From positions 42,760,166 to 42,824,165 of the forward strand of contig CM026398.1 of NCBI GenBank assembly GCA_014843695.1: a stretch of 64,000 bases of DNA. The letters run 5' to 3'. A program made the translations under genes and the position numbers. The notes under the pieces are model-generated. The model worked only from the letters and a program-made list of their open reading frames with translations, was not told where the DNA came from and searched no databases. This document shows positions 25,501 through 40,500 of this stretch, one piece after another; within the stretch, counting starts at the first letter, position 1; each line of letters starts with the position of its first letter. Source of the DNA: Archivesica marissinica (taxonomy: Eukaryota > Mollusca > Bivalvia > Venerida > Vesicomyidae).

Positions 25501-28500
25501 TAAATGCCATTTTTAAATGCCAGCAATGTAATACATGCCATTTTTAAACACCAGCAATAAATGTAAATGCCCGCCAGCACATTGCTAGGAGTGCATTATT
25601 ATTTTATTGAATAATATTTTATTGCTACTTTTTCATAATGTGGAATATAATTTACAATTACATATCACAATAACATTACTGTCTCATTTATAACATACAT
25701 AAATCCTGATAATATCCATATACATATATACATGACATTTTCAAAGTGCTAAAGGATTGGGGCTACAAGGTTTGAAAACATTAGCAACAGCCATTTCCAA
25801 CAGGTCAAATTTGCTATCAATTTGTATGTATGTAGTACTTATTAATATAAGTAAGTTTTTCAAGAAAACGATTGCTTAGATTGAATTAAATAAGAAAATG
25901 ACGGGGATACTCTTAACAGAATACTAAAAATTAACAAGAATTGAAAAAATGTTTAATAGCTGCCCTAATAAGCTGATTGACTGACTCTCCCCCAAACCCC
26001 ACACCTCAGAACATTATCGAAAGCCCACACATCAGAACATTATCGAAACCCCACACCTCAGAACATTATCGAAAGCCCACACCTCAGACCATTATCGAAA
26101 CCCCACACCTCAGATCATTATCGAAACCCCACACATCAGAACATTATCGAAATCCCACACCTCAGACCATTATCGAAACCCCACACCTCAGAACATTATC
26201 GAAACCCCACATCTCAGAACATTATCGAAACCCCACACCTCAGAACATTATCGAAACCCCACACCTCAGAACATTATCGAAAGCCCACACCTCAGAACAT
26301 TATCGAAACCCCACACCTCAGAACATTATCGAAACCCCACACCTCAGAACATTATCGAAAACCCACACCTCAGACCATTATCGAAACCCCACACCTCAGA
26401 TCATTATCGAAACCCCACACCTCAGAACATTATCGAAACCCCACACCTCGGAACATTATCGAAACCCACACCTCAGAACATTATCGAAACCCCACACCTC
26501 AGACCATTATCGAAACCCCACACCTCAGAACATTATCGAAAACCCCACACCTCAGAACATTATCGAAACCCCACACCTCAGAACATTATCGAAACCACAC
26601 CTCAGAACATTACCGAATCCCCACACATCAGAACATTATCGAAAACCCCACACCTCAGAACATTATCGAAACCCCACACATCAGAACATTATCGAAACCC
26701 CACACCTCAGAACATTATCGAAACCCCACACATCAGAACATTATCGAAACCCCACACCTCAGAACATTATCGAAACCCCACACCTCAGAACATTATCGAA
26801 ACCCCACACCTCAGAACATTATCGAAACCCCACACCTCAGAACATTATCGAAACCCCACACCTCAGAACATTATCGAAACCCCACACCTCAGAACATTAT
26901 CGAAACCCCACACCTCAGAACATTATCGAAACCCCACACCTCAGAACATTATCGAAACCCCACACCTCAGAACATTATCGGTCAAGTAATGCAATAAATG
27001 CTATTAATTTTGATTTATGTACATGTCCTTTGCTCACACGAGTTTGGATATAATCATTATTCTCTCGCATTCATAAATTGAAAATAGTTTATCTCTTAAA
27101 TTAAATTATTTTTAAAACCGGGAAGCACTGATGTGATAGTGATAATAACACAATAACACATGTTGCTGTGTGATGAAACGGGCAATTGGCTGTCTAATTA
27201 GCACAGAGGCTAGCACGCACGCTTCTCACCAATACAACCCGGGTACAATCCTTGTACCGTGAATTATGTGAGATGGCACGATGGTCACCAAATCTGACAG
27301 GTGAGTTTTCTCTGGGTACTCCAGTTCCCACCCACACTAAGGCCCACACATACGCTTTCAAACTGAAAGCGCCCCCGAGAGTGATTAACATAAGTTGTTA
27401 AAGCTTCTTTCACAATCATTGTAAAATATATAAGAAAAGTAATTGTTATTTTCAGAGCGTACTTACGCATGTTTTTCCTTCGTGATGGATCTAGTGCGGC
27501 CTTTACTTCCGATATGAACGGTTCTAACATTTTGGTCTCATAAATTACAATTTGGATAGTCTTCAGGCATTGTTGGAAACTGGCGGACTTTGTATAGCCT
27601 TTAAAGGCTTCAACCATGGTCTTTGCCATACAATCGGGTTGTACTCCTTTCCCACCTGCAATTTATAGATGAAACGCACATTTATTTTTTTCCAAATCCA
27701 ACCAATAGCTTATGCAACTCTTCAAATTCACGAAATACTCCCCAATGCCACTATGACATCTACTGAGGAGGGTTAAAAGACCATGCACGACCGAGTGTGG
27801 TGTGTATCCAACGCAAACGATAAAAAATAGCATACGCCAATTTGTATTTGCACTATACTTTACATAGTTTTCGTCACTAGGCCCGGACTGCAGGGAGCGA
27901 CTGGATAATTGACTTGAATGTGTACAGGCTCCAGGCAGTCACAACAGTGGTGGGCAATGTGTTTCACAATTGATTCATTCTTGGAAAAAACGAGTGCTGG
28001 GAGCAATGAGGTTGTAGACACTTCATCTCGTTACTATGTCTAGCTGAACGATTTTCTATAATTTCAACTGGTCTGCGTGTATCTATACATTCATGGTGGT
28101 GTCTGCATTAAAACATATTTACTATTAAAAACAAAAAGGGAATAAAATACAGAATTGAAAAACAAACATTAAAGTTTGAATCCTATAATGATATGCTAAA
28201 CTAGATTCAATTTTAAAAATTGGAATAAAACAAATGCTTGCATACCTGTCCCAAGCGCAGGGAATGTTACAGAATTCAACCCTAAAACTTCCACCACAGC
28301 TAGGCACTTCTTGATTGTTTCGACCCATCCACTCAAACTGTTTCTCGCTCGGATGTGGATAATCTTTTGACAGAGAAGCCGTCCAGGACTCGTCACAACT
28401 AATCCCTCCGCCGAAAATCTACTTTTCTGAGCGAGTGCTGCAAATCAATGCCAATTAAACGGAATCACAATATAGAAGTACACACACATTTTATGTACAC

Positions 28501-31500
28501 ATCAATGTTAAATGATCGAATCACATTATATAAGCTAGTAGCCTGGGAACAGTCGTCGATATATTTTGACTTGTCAGTCAAATAAATATATTTTAACACC
28601 CGAGACTATTAATTGGGCCGTATTGAGTTTCTGATCATATCATGTCATTTTGCCAGAAGTTAAAAAGTGAAAAATCGACAGACTGGAACCCAGGCTAATA
28701 AGTTAGTACAAACATGTTACCAACAACAACAATTACTTTTATTATAGTCAGGTCACATAGTAAAGCAACACCATTACATACTGACTTTCGCATTTCAAAT
28801 GTGGGTAATATACACTACTAGAGAGGACACAAGCGACAAAAACTACGGTAGTGTTTTTCTTGAGTCGAGATAAAAACAGTTTATAAAAATATAAATATAG
28901 GACTATCGTGCAAGTTTCTTTGTATGGATAAAAGCTATATAAGTATACATAAAATAGAACGGATATAAATATGGACGGAACAGTTGTAAATACAGAGACA
29001 CAAGTAAGTGAATGTTCACTATCTGAAAAACAAAATGGCGTCCCTCTCGCATTCTTCAGAGAAAACGAACTGTTTGGGTCAGTGAAACCGACGCCACACA
29101 TGTGGTTAAAACATGAAGAACTTTATAAAAGTTTATCTGAAACAATAGATGCAACCCATATTACGGGCCTTCAAAGGGTTCGAGGTATGTGGAGAATATA
29201 TGTAGACAACATTGAAGACAAAGTTGCCCTAATTACGAAAGGGGTAACCCTAAGGGGAAGGACCCTCCCAATATTGAGTACAAACCCGTTTAGATTTGAT
29301 GGCGAGAACACTGTTCGTGTTCGTGTACAAGATATACGACTTTCAGCGGACGATGGGATCATAACACGGGTATTCATCCTGAAAGGCCTAGATGTTATTT
29401 CCGCGACATGAGAGAAGCTCCGAATAAACAATAAACTAACTGCGAAACCGGTGATCGTTTGATCGTAATAAAAGAGTCAACACTGAAAACACCACTAAAC
29501 AGGTTTATGACTTTTGGCCAGTTCACAGCTAAGATAATACACAGGAACCAAATAATTAAAACTGTGAAGTGCTCAAAATGCATTGAAACAGGACACCATG
29601 TATCGTCCTGCCAAAATGACTGGAAATGTATCCAGTGTGGTCAATATGGACGCAAAAAGGGCGAGTGCGATATTGACAATGGTCAGTCAGACACTGATTT
29701 CGAGTCCCCTCCGGAGCCCCAGAAGATGATCTACACTCAAGGAAGGCGCCCGAGGACCTCAGGTAACAGATGGCAATATCAATGATAAACCAATTGAAAA
29801 AGAATGGTCTACCAAACCCCATGCTGTGCCTCAGATCAAATCGCCAAAACGTGCTCATCGGAGAAATCCGAGAAAATCAGACCAAATTGTAGGGCAAGCA
29901 TTCATTGAAAGTTTCGTCAATCATAGCGGAATAGATACACCAAACAAACGGCGAAGTAGGTCAGTCATACGATCGCCGTTTGAAGTGATACATGACAACA
30001 TTAAAAAGTTGCGCAATACTGATGCAGCGAAGTAATGCCATCTCACAATACATATAACATTGGACCGAATGGACTTTGGAATTTGCGATTTGCTCTAAAT
30101 CTCCACCGAACGGAGAGGAACATATCTAACAAAGTATTAAAAAAAGTGTACATGAAAGTATCCAACTGCTTATATGCTATGCTAGTTGAATCCGAGGATA
30201 TTGTATTTGTTAGAATGTTGCTAAATGCGCTTGTTCATTTAGTACAACACTATTGTATTATTATGCACATCAACTTTATCATGTCACGAGAAAGACTTAT
30301 CACTGACCTATATTTATTAGTAAATAGCTTCACTACTTGACATAACTAATAATAAAAAATAATTATATGACACAATGTATAAAAGGCTTATGTATGACAA
30401 TACACTTTATATGGTATTTCTGGAATACTTAGGTATGGAGCGTATGGGGTGTGAATGATATGTATACATGGGCACTTGCTACATATTGTTAAAAAATGTA
30501 AACTTCCAGAATATTACTACTCAACAGCGTATCATCGAATAACATTTATTGGCCAACATATTTACTACTTAGTGATATGATATATATGTCCGAGACGCTA
30601 ACGTATTTAAGAATCATAAATATAATTATATGGTACGATATACAGCATGTATATATATATAGTAGTACATTTTGTGCGGAACACTTCTGAAAGACTGAAG
30701 GTATTATAGATGTATATAATATGTATATGTAAATATGTTTAATTGTTACATAATTATTGTTAAACATTGAGACTTATCAAATAATCATGTATGTTAATTG
30801 GGGGCTCATCATTGACCTACATATATTGACCAGTAAGCAAAATAACGGTACATGGTATGATCGTATATCCTCGAAAGCGGATTATGTTTTTGTTTATTCT
30901 TATAGTGCATTGACCACATATGATATAATTTGCACAGGTATTTCTCACGCTAATTCCGTATTTGAAACATATTGTACTTTGTTAGCGGTTTATATCAAAT
31001 GACCATGACCAAGCATTTCCATGCTTTATCCCTGAATTATCAGAGCCTTCATGACAGAGGCAAACGCATGCGTCTTAATGAATATTTACTACAACAGAAG
31101 GTCGATATATTTTTTGCACAAGAATCTCATTTCACAGAGAATATTTCAAAAAGTTTAATAAATGACTTCGACAAATGGTCCCTATATAATTCTTACGGAA
31201 ATAATGTAAGTAAAGGTTGTTCTATGTAAGTAGAGGTTGTTCTATGTAAGTAGAGGTTGTTCTATGTAAGTAAAGGTTGTTCTATGTAAGTAGAGGTTGT
31301 TCTATGTAAGTAGAGGTTGTTCTATTTTCATTTTAAAATCATTCGATAACATTTGTGATATCAAGACAAATATTGCGGATGAAAATGGTCGGTATATCTT
31401 ATTAAATATTGATATTGAAGAAGTATCTTATAGTCTCATGAATATATATGCAAACAACGATGTATGATGAGTGTGTATGTGGTACATATGTGTGTTTTTA

Positions 31501-34500
31501 TGAATGCATTTGCATGCATATATGGCATTTTGTGTATGCATTGATATACATGTATGGGTGTATATACGCATGTTTGTATATATACTTTAACCTATTATGG
31601 CAATAACCTACATTTGCAAATGTCAATTGCAATATGTGAAAGAAACCCAATTGCTAGACGTAGTATGTTTTGTTATTATAAAAACTGTTTATGAAATTTA
31701 AAACAATGAATAAAAAAATATATACACTACTTGGGACTGCATTTCGAGGTATTATCTTTGAAGCTCAATGCCGCATAGCACATTCCGTCCCGGTCCGATG
31801 GTGGAAACTTTGTACAAGAGCTTATTATTATTTGAAGCTTATAAATGTGTAAGTGTAATCATAAATACGATTGAAATAAATTGCTTACCTTTGTACATGA
31901 GAATGTACTGTTTCAATTATAATCGATAACGTTTACTACTTGATTAAGTACAGTGTCTTTATAAGGATATCCGAATTAGTACGCCCAAAAGGGATGCTGT
32001 AGCAAAATCATAGATGGGCCTAATTCAGATAATTGTAAATAACAACTTCAGTCACTCTGAAAATCTTAGTTTCTTAAATTAGCTATTTTTCTACAGTAGC
32101 AAGAAGATTTAAGGTCTAGAAAAGATAATTCAACAATTTAGAATTGCCGTTAGAAATAATAAGGATCTGACAGATGTGAGGGACGTTATCTTAATAATAT
32201 AGTTTTGACAGTTTATTTTTATTAAATTCCAATAGGCATGCCCATGAGGACATACATACATATTATATACAGTTAGCGAACAGTGCAAACATAAAGCATA
32301 CATTTTATACAAATGAGCTCCCACAGCCATTTATATTTATATCTATGTGTAAATACATGTAATATATGTATCAATAACAAAAACATATTCCTTTCAATAT
32401 TTATCCTGTAGTGAGGGCAAATCACTAATGTTGTTAGAACTTGTGTCCAACCCATTTGCTAATTATGTATTTGTAAATTGATTGTATTTGTTACATACAT
32501 GTATATATAACACAATATTATGAAATCAATGCGGGGGTATAATGTATACATGTATATATAACACAATATTATGAAATCAATGCGGGGGTATAATGTATAC
32601 ATGTATATATAACACAATATTATGAAATCAATGCGGGGGTATAATGTATACATGTATATATAACACAATATTATGAAATCAATGCGGGGGTATAATGTAT
32701 ACATGTATATATAACACAATATTATGAAATCAATGCGGGGGTATAATGCTCATCCAAATAACTGAAGAACATACTTTGTGATGCCGGAAATTATAATATT
32801 TCGGGAAGTTCAATTTTCTAAATTACTTGCAAAACTAGTTTGTTGTTGTTTATGTTTATTTAACGTCGCTATCGGTTGCCCATTTGAGCGACGGGCAGTT
32901 TACCCAACAACATTTCCTGGGCAGGCTCATGCGGTTAACCAGTACTTCGTGCATCAATCTCCATAAGAAACTGCAAACGTTTTCATATAAAGAGACATGG
33001 TCTCGAACACGTGCCAATCAGTGATGATAGGTTACAGCGACCTTAACCACTCGACCACGGAGGCGGACATTTACAGGAAAAAATCGGACAATACGCCTAT
33101 ATAATTCCACAAATTCTCATCCACTCATGCATCATTGAATTTGCTAATAACATTTGATATCGAAACAGGAGTCCCTCAGGGGACTATTTTGCCAGCACAT
33201 AATTAGGTTTTATTTTGTTATCAGTATTTAATGTAAACCTGATATGCAAACAATGGACAGTCAGGAATAATTGAATTTGCCAATCTCGATGTGTCAATAT
33301 TTCCCCCTAAAAAAGGAATCCTGAACAACCTATGATATCCGACAAGGGGTCCCTAAGGGTACAATTTTGTAATCACTTAATTAGCTGTTAATTTTATTAT
33401 TTAATCAATTCCAATACAAATGTTCACAGTTTTGCATAATCTAGCCGGCAACTATATAATTATATTCGCCGATCTCGCAGCCTGGCACAGACGGGTCTGT
33501 AGTCCAGTGGTAACACGCTGGACTGGTAATCCAGGGATCGCAGGTTCGATCCCCTGTCTGACCCTAATAAAATTAACATTCTTTCAGATGGGACTTTAAA
33601 CCAAGGTCTCGTGTCGGTGCTGTACACTGTGCACGTAAAAGAACCAGAGGAGACTCTGGAATGGGTCTCTGTCTGTATCATTCCACTATCCTCAAACAAT
33701 CTAAAAAGACTAATCTCTTCAGGAGGCGTCGCTCATATGGGCAACCGATAGCGACCATAAATAAACGTAAAACACACACTCGCAGCCTGGAGCAGACGAC
33801 AATATGAAAACCACATTTAAAGTAAATATCAAAGATGTTGACTTTAATTTTGAATTTATTTTGTCATTATCATCATCTATAGTGATTGCGTCATTCTGCA
33901 TAGAGTATACTCGCAATGTTTGTAAATTAATCTCTACCAGTAAGTGGTCATATACATGTATGTATGCATTCGTTGAACATTGGCAGTATAATGCAATTCA
34001 TCCTACCATACAATAATAAATAACAAAAGAAATATGTTACATGTACATTTCCCTGTTTCTGCTACAGTGCCCATATTAGGCGTACACTTTTCCCGTCATG
34101 CACTGACCAAGTTATATGTAACTAACAGAAATGTGTTTTCCGGCATTTTCACATAACTGCCACTTGACCGTTCAAGGTAATCCATGAGACTTTGTTTTTT
34201 TGCTAAATTTCCGGATTGAAAGTGATGTGTATGCCACATAACTCAAGCACCTGTTACATTACTATATGTAATAATGTATGCATGTGTGCATTAGCAAATA
34301 ATCAACATTAGGTAAAAAATTTGTTAATACGTTGACTTGTTAATACGTTGACTTGTTAATGTACTATAAAATGGATATTGTTATATTTTCAATGTCATGT
34401 TCATACCTTCAGCCTGGATCGAAGAACCTGCTGCTAACAAAATAGCCTTCGAGAGATATCCACTATTCAAATTCAGGTCATCTGTTGTACTATTCACTAT

Positions 34501-37500
34501 GGCCCCTGTCGTAGATTTGATAAGATCTTCCTGGACGATGCTTATAGAAACTTGACCAATAGTAGCGTTATAGCCTTTATCTGAAACAGAATAGTGTATA
34601 CGTGTTACCACTCGGTACACTTCTGTCCTCAACTATTCACCAAATAATAGACGTATTATTCGCAATAGTACTCAAATGTTCATACAAATTTATTTTAGAT
34701 CGATTGCGAAACAAATTATTTCAACTTATATTAATCACTCTCGAGACCTCATTCCTGATGGAATCCATCACCACGAGGGAGAGAGAAGAGGCAACGTGGA
34801 ATTTAAATGCCTTGCCTAAGGGCACAATCGTAACGGCTCCAGCGGGGCTCAAACTCCGGACCTTTCGCACCTGAAGCGAACGCGTATCCACTGCGCTATC
34901 ACGACTTCCTCTGCAAAACTTGGCTAATCAAATAATGGCGGAAGACAGATCATGGAGATGCCAAGTTGTGCTTTTCAGCATGGGAGCAGAGTAGCACTAG
35001 AGTAGGGTAGAGTAACTCAATAGTAGGACACGGCAGAGTAGAGTAAGTAAACTAGTGTCGCGTTGAATAGACCATTTTTGTATCAAATTGATCCTGTCAA
35101 TATTCGCCATACAATAAATTCTGATACATTTATAATGATTTACTTTTGACAATAAGTTTATCAGCTGCAGAAGAGTGGTGAAAGCTGTGTCTAGAACGCA
35201 TTGGTAAACCACTTTTCTTTCTCCGATCACTCCGAGATTGTAATTCTTCAAATGCCTGAAAATATAACAGTTTTGAATCAAAATCAAAGCAGTTTCGAGT
35301 ACAATAAGCATATAGCTGTCAAATATTAGCACACGTTATCATTTGGTTATGCATGTCTTCAATTTGCCGTTTAAAGTCGCACCGACAATGTAGGTCATTT
35401 GGCAGCTCTTCAGCAATAACTACTTCCAGCAAACATTCAGCATAGGCGAACATCGGGAACAACAACAAACCTTCTGTAAGCCTGGTGGTTAGCTTCCAAG
35501 CATGCAACAAATTGCCAATGCGATTCGAACATAGATGTGAGGGACAAGTGATTTAAAGTTAATGACCTAAACAACCCGGCCACGGTCTTCCCAATTAGCA
35601 AATGTTATTACAGACCCGCACACACAAAATAACATAAATATTGTGAAGTTGTATGTTTACAAACAAGGAAAAGACAAGCTTTATATAGCGTAGCATTATA
35701 AAGTAATTTACATTTGTAACGATGGTTGGTCTATAGAGGGTAGCGAGATAGAGCGAAGGCATTGCAGTTTCTGTTCATTACTTGTATATTCGTCTCTTTG
35801 AGGTAGTTTTAATTTATGCAGCCTCTTTCTGGGATCACCACAACTTGGAACAATTTGTTAAGAGAAGTTTTATTATTTTAATTTTACCGCATTAATTTTA
35901 TGGTCTCTGGTTACCGATTTCTTGTCCCACCTGGTTTTATTTATCATTAAGTACAATTTCTGTACATTATTTCTGCATCATCAGGCCATGCACGGCTAAA
36001 CAAAGGACGCTTTGTGACCTACTTTCTGTGTGGAACAAAGAAATAACTGCGTTTGTGCTAGATTGCTCATATTAAGTATCTGTCTGCCTTTGCGAAATAA
36101 GTGTAAATAGCTTTACCTTTGCAGTGGATTTGTCTTCTGACCAAACGACGAAACGAACATTTCTCAAACTTGAACTCGGATTATCTGTTGCAAATGCATC
36201 AACAATATCGAACATCATATGTGCAACAACATCTGCAGGAAATCCCAGAGCACCCGTACCTAGTGCTGGAAATGCTATTGAAGTATGTTGATCTGTGTTT
36301 GCAGTGGAGAGGCAGTTTTTCACGAAACTTTCCATCACCTTAAATGTTATTATATTAGATCACAATGGCAATGACAATACATGTACATAATAATTCCGCA
36401 AAATTAAAGGAAATAGCTTTTAATTCATAATACATGTAGAATACATGTATATATATTACAAATCCCTGTGTGACACAACAGACCACACTATGGGACCTCC
36501 AAAACCCATTTAGAAAGTTCACACATAATTTTCATATACAATTATTTGAAATAAACTATCGTGGTGCACAATAATTTATGATATAATTAATTAATTATGC
36601 GTAAAACTGACCCTTTCTGCGTGACCTTGACCGCCATCCCATTTTGTAAGAAGCCCGTGATATAGAGTTTTGCATTTCATGGCTCCTCCGGATGTTATAG
36701 CAACCTCTCCTGGTTTAATTCCATCAGGATATTTGAGTTCGCATTCGGTTTTAAGCTTGTCTCCACCTACTTTCAGTAATGTCCTGGATAAGGCACCGAT
36801 GTTTAAATCAAGATTTTTGTTTGTTGAATTGACAATAACATCAACCTGGAATTGACATAATAAATATAATATATCCATACACAAATAGGACAAAGATATA
36901 TCACATTTGTTGCAAAACATGAGTTGGATTGACATTTCAGAGAATACACAAACTGGACATGATAATTTAAATTATTCCCTAGCATTATGGCATGTAAGTT
37001 GATGCCAGTCATAGACATTGTTACCATTGCTTTCTCAAGATTCACATTACCGCTTGAATTTACATAAAACTGTATATTGGCAAATGTATATATTTCCGTT
37101 GTATGGTTTGATATTGAGCATGACATTTGCTAGACATTTTCGTAACACAATTTAGAATAACATTACATAGATAATCACATATGAGTAAGTGAGTAATCAG
37201 GTTGTTACTCGACATATATACAGGTTGTGAGGTTGCTAGGACACAAGGCCTTCCAAGGCAAAGTGGTTGAGATCGCAGACCTTAAATCACGTGGCCCTCA
37301 GCGATGTAGGATTCCCATGTTGAATTATTTCATGTGAGGAGGCTATACATGTACTTCAGTAACTGTGGTGTATATAAGAGAATTGGGACAATATACCATT
37401 GGATGCAAACCACTACCAGTATATAACTTTGCAACACACATATATAATAGCATCCAGTTTCCAGATACTGCTTCAGATCGATACAGAGACGGATGGATGG

Positions 37501-40500
37501 ACGGACATAGAGACGCAGGGCGAACGGAAAATGTCAAGACACAAATGTCGTTTTGCATATAGCAGATGATGAATTACAAGACACAAGTATCGCAAATGCA
37601 ATAGTTACAAATGCAAAAAATGAAATGGGTCGATCCTGCTACAAGTTATTGCACCATTAATTATCTGCCCCTACCACTATGTCAAAATTACGGTTGAAAT
37701 CAAAGTTGGAAAGAATGCTTTGATACATACATAGTGTAAAACAGAATTATTCTAACCAATTAACAATGATAAATGGAAGAGGAATATTAGAGTAAATATA
37801 CAGACAATTCAATTCCAATTAAACTATTGTCATTGCGTTTATAAATAATAATATATCCAAACTGTCCAGCACAGTTCCAGTAATAATCATCACCGTTGTA
37901 AATACAATATCAAAGAAGGTATTATTATAATTTTGTCAAATCGTCCACTTACATCTTCCTTTGCTAACGAACCGATTATGACTTCTTTTAATAAATTGCC
38001 AGAAGGTTCGCTTTGATCTTTTCGTTCCGGTGATGTTAATGATGCTGACGACGAAGACCGACTTTTGGTCATCTCTAAAGCAAATGTATGATTGCATTAC
38101 TTACAAAATAACATTACTTCTTTAAATTACATTTGTATGTAGTAAATTGTGATGGAATTAACTTTCCATAAATACAAAATGGTTTGTGGTGGCAAATGTA
38201 ACACTACTATCGACTGCCTGATTAGAAGTCCAGTTTGATACACCCATGTGAATAATCTGGCGTGTCCTGCATGCTCGAGGACACGTACCACAAATGCTCT
38301 GATCGTGTATCTAACCAGAGATCCTTCAGTCTCAAGTCTGCCTCTACAGTACGGACACCACAAACACTGAACATTAAGCAAACATGACTGGTATCAATTG
38401 CATTATGTAATATGATGATGAATAAATATTTAATGTTTAAATAGAATAGCTATGCAAAACAAGAATTAAAATCTAAAACTGCACAGAAGAATAAGAATAT
38501 TAATTAACTGATATATATATATATATACTAGTAATTATCTGAAACTACAGATTGTCATAACATTGTCTTACCAAAGCCTGCATTTAGTGCTTCCGATGAA
38601 ATTTTCATCACACATTTTTGATCAAATTCAATATTCCTGATCACATCTCTTCCCTCGCTGCCTTGAATGAACTTGTCAAATCCTGGCCATGAAACAGTGT
38701 GATCCTTATGAGCAACTGCATCAATAATTGTTCTTAATCTGTTTACTGCTAGTCTGCAGCCATCACGTTTTCCGTTTACTTTGAAACCAGGTTTAGTAGA
38801 GCTGTCTACAGTGTCTATAAGCACAGAGAGTCGTTTGTATTGTACTTCAATGCCTTCAATTTCTCTTCTTTGGTAATTGATAATGTAACTGAATATCCCA
38901 GGCTCTGTCGGCAAAAACTCTGAAATTACTGAATGCAAATCAAACAACTTGGTGATCTCATCTTTGATTTCCTGGTGGATGTTATCTTGACAAACAAAAC
39001 GAAATTCTTCCGCCAGTAATTCGAAATGTACACATCCATGGTGGTTTTCTTCCAATTCTAATAGTTTGGCTCTTCCTTCTGGACTTTCCAAAATCTCTCT
39101 ACTTCCAAAGTCCAGTTTGATAAAGTCAATCACAAGTGACGATTGTAAGATATTAATAGCAGTATTCAAGTCTCTTTGGTTTTTGCTGTACATCAGCAAT
39201 CCAGAACCTCTTGCAACATCCCAAACACCAATTATTTTTTCTTTCCTCATCTTTGTCTTTATATAGGTCATGGTTTCTTTCCTGAACAGTAAATCTGTCG
39301 CTGGTTTGTTCATTCCTACAATATAATTATTATCCTAAATTACGAGAATGTATGTTTGCAAATTTCATTGTGTATTTTTAGTTTAATCATATATTATTGC
39401 ATTCATTCTATATATACAATGTACAGAACAAAACAAATGAACACACTTGTATAATTATTAGGGATGTCAATGAGTACTCGAGTATTCGATCGAACGTCCG
39501 AGTATCGAATACTTTTCAGATAATCGAGTACTCGGTTAAAAAAAATCAACAAATTTTTATTTTGCGCAAATACGGAGTTGCCTGTGAACAAATCGTGATC
39601 AGTGGGATAGCGAAACTTCCGCTGTACCAAACAATGCAATATACCGCGTGTCATGGTGATTAACAATACCTGTATATCACACAGAGATACAGTGACCGAA
39701 TAATTAAGGTGTTGATTCAATTTGATGCAAATTATTTTATCATTGTCGTCACTACTGAGGCAGGTCGTCCGATTGTCTGTCGTGTGAATGACATCTTTTG
39801 TCTGGTGGTTGGAACTTGTTTTGATGTTATAATTGACTCTTAATTGATTACTCAATATAGAACTTTAAACAGCTACCCATAGCAGGGCAATACCGAAATA
39901 GTTGTTAAATAATAAATATCGTAACTTTTGCCATTAACGTTAACGCTGCTAAACTGTGAAGAGATCTTTAGAATATAATAGTAGTATAGTAATATAAGTG
40001 AATTGTGAGAATGCCTCCACCTAAATCTGTGGTACTGAACAACACATCAAAGCAATGAATTGATTAAAAGCAAGACCAATCTGATTGACGAGACAAGAAG
40101 CATAATCCACGGTAACGGTAACCGAGTACTCGAGTACTCGATCGAATACCTTTCCGAGTACTCGAGTACCAAAATCACTAGTCGTTGACATCCCTAATAA
40201 TTATGCATAGTATATACGATTTATGTAATTGTTGCGCAGTAGAATTGTCAATAAATGTTGAAGAAATGGGTTGGGCCACTAGTTTTAACAACATTAGTTA
40301 TGGCCATCTCCAAAGTTACGGCCCTCCGCAAAGATACGGCCCTCCCCAAGTTACGACCCTCCCCAATGTGTCATTGTGTATAACAGAATGACAGAAATGT
40401 TTGTTGTATTTTAATATCTAATGTTGTTGAGGCTTATAGAATTGAACTGAGAACAATATAGGTCTGGCGTATAGACACGATAGATACAGTTTGGTGGGGT

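Larger units (their letters stand above)
28960..31730 (+). mobile_element. LINE (non-LTR retrotransposon), internally deleted, antisense to host gene
   Basis: ORF1 remnants (28971-30035) with CCHC knuckles are followed, after about 950 bp, by the first part of an ORF2 endonuclease (31002-31466). A 3'-UTR-like stretch then follows, containing AAAGAAACCCAATTGCTAGA and ending ACAATGAATAAAAAAATATA near 31730. The rest of the endonuclease and the entire reverse transcriptase are missing. That points to an internal deletion and not the usual 5' truncation. The family is a two-ORF LINE common in molluscs, but its clade is not assigned. Confidence 0.8.
28438..34406. other. Intron 14 (6 kb), transposon-filled
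   Basis: This intron splits macro domain 2 after its first third. It holds a MITE, an internally deleted LINE antisense to the gene, a 20-bp repeat, a 51-bp repeat, and SINEs of families A and B. Apart from these, 31730-32490 and 33770-34400 are AT-rich with nothing recognised. Confidence 0.7.

Noticed and set aside
25977..27053. 358-codon plus-strand open frame
   Set aside because: It is the 26-bp array read through; it is antisense to the gene and shows only the unit peptide.
33493..33565. tRNA-Thr gene
   Set aside because: The head has an anticodon-like stem-loop, but the D and T stems are mispaired and it continues into a SINE body shared with the copy at 8766-9035.
35319..35510. Extra exon in intron 12 (63-codon minus frame)
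   Set aside because: No acceptor/donor pair keeps frame, and exons 12 and 13 join directly within the macro domain.
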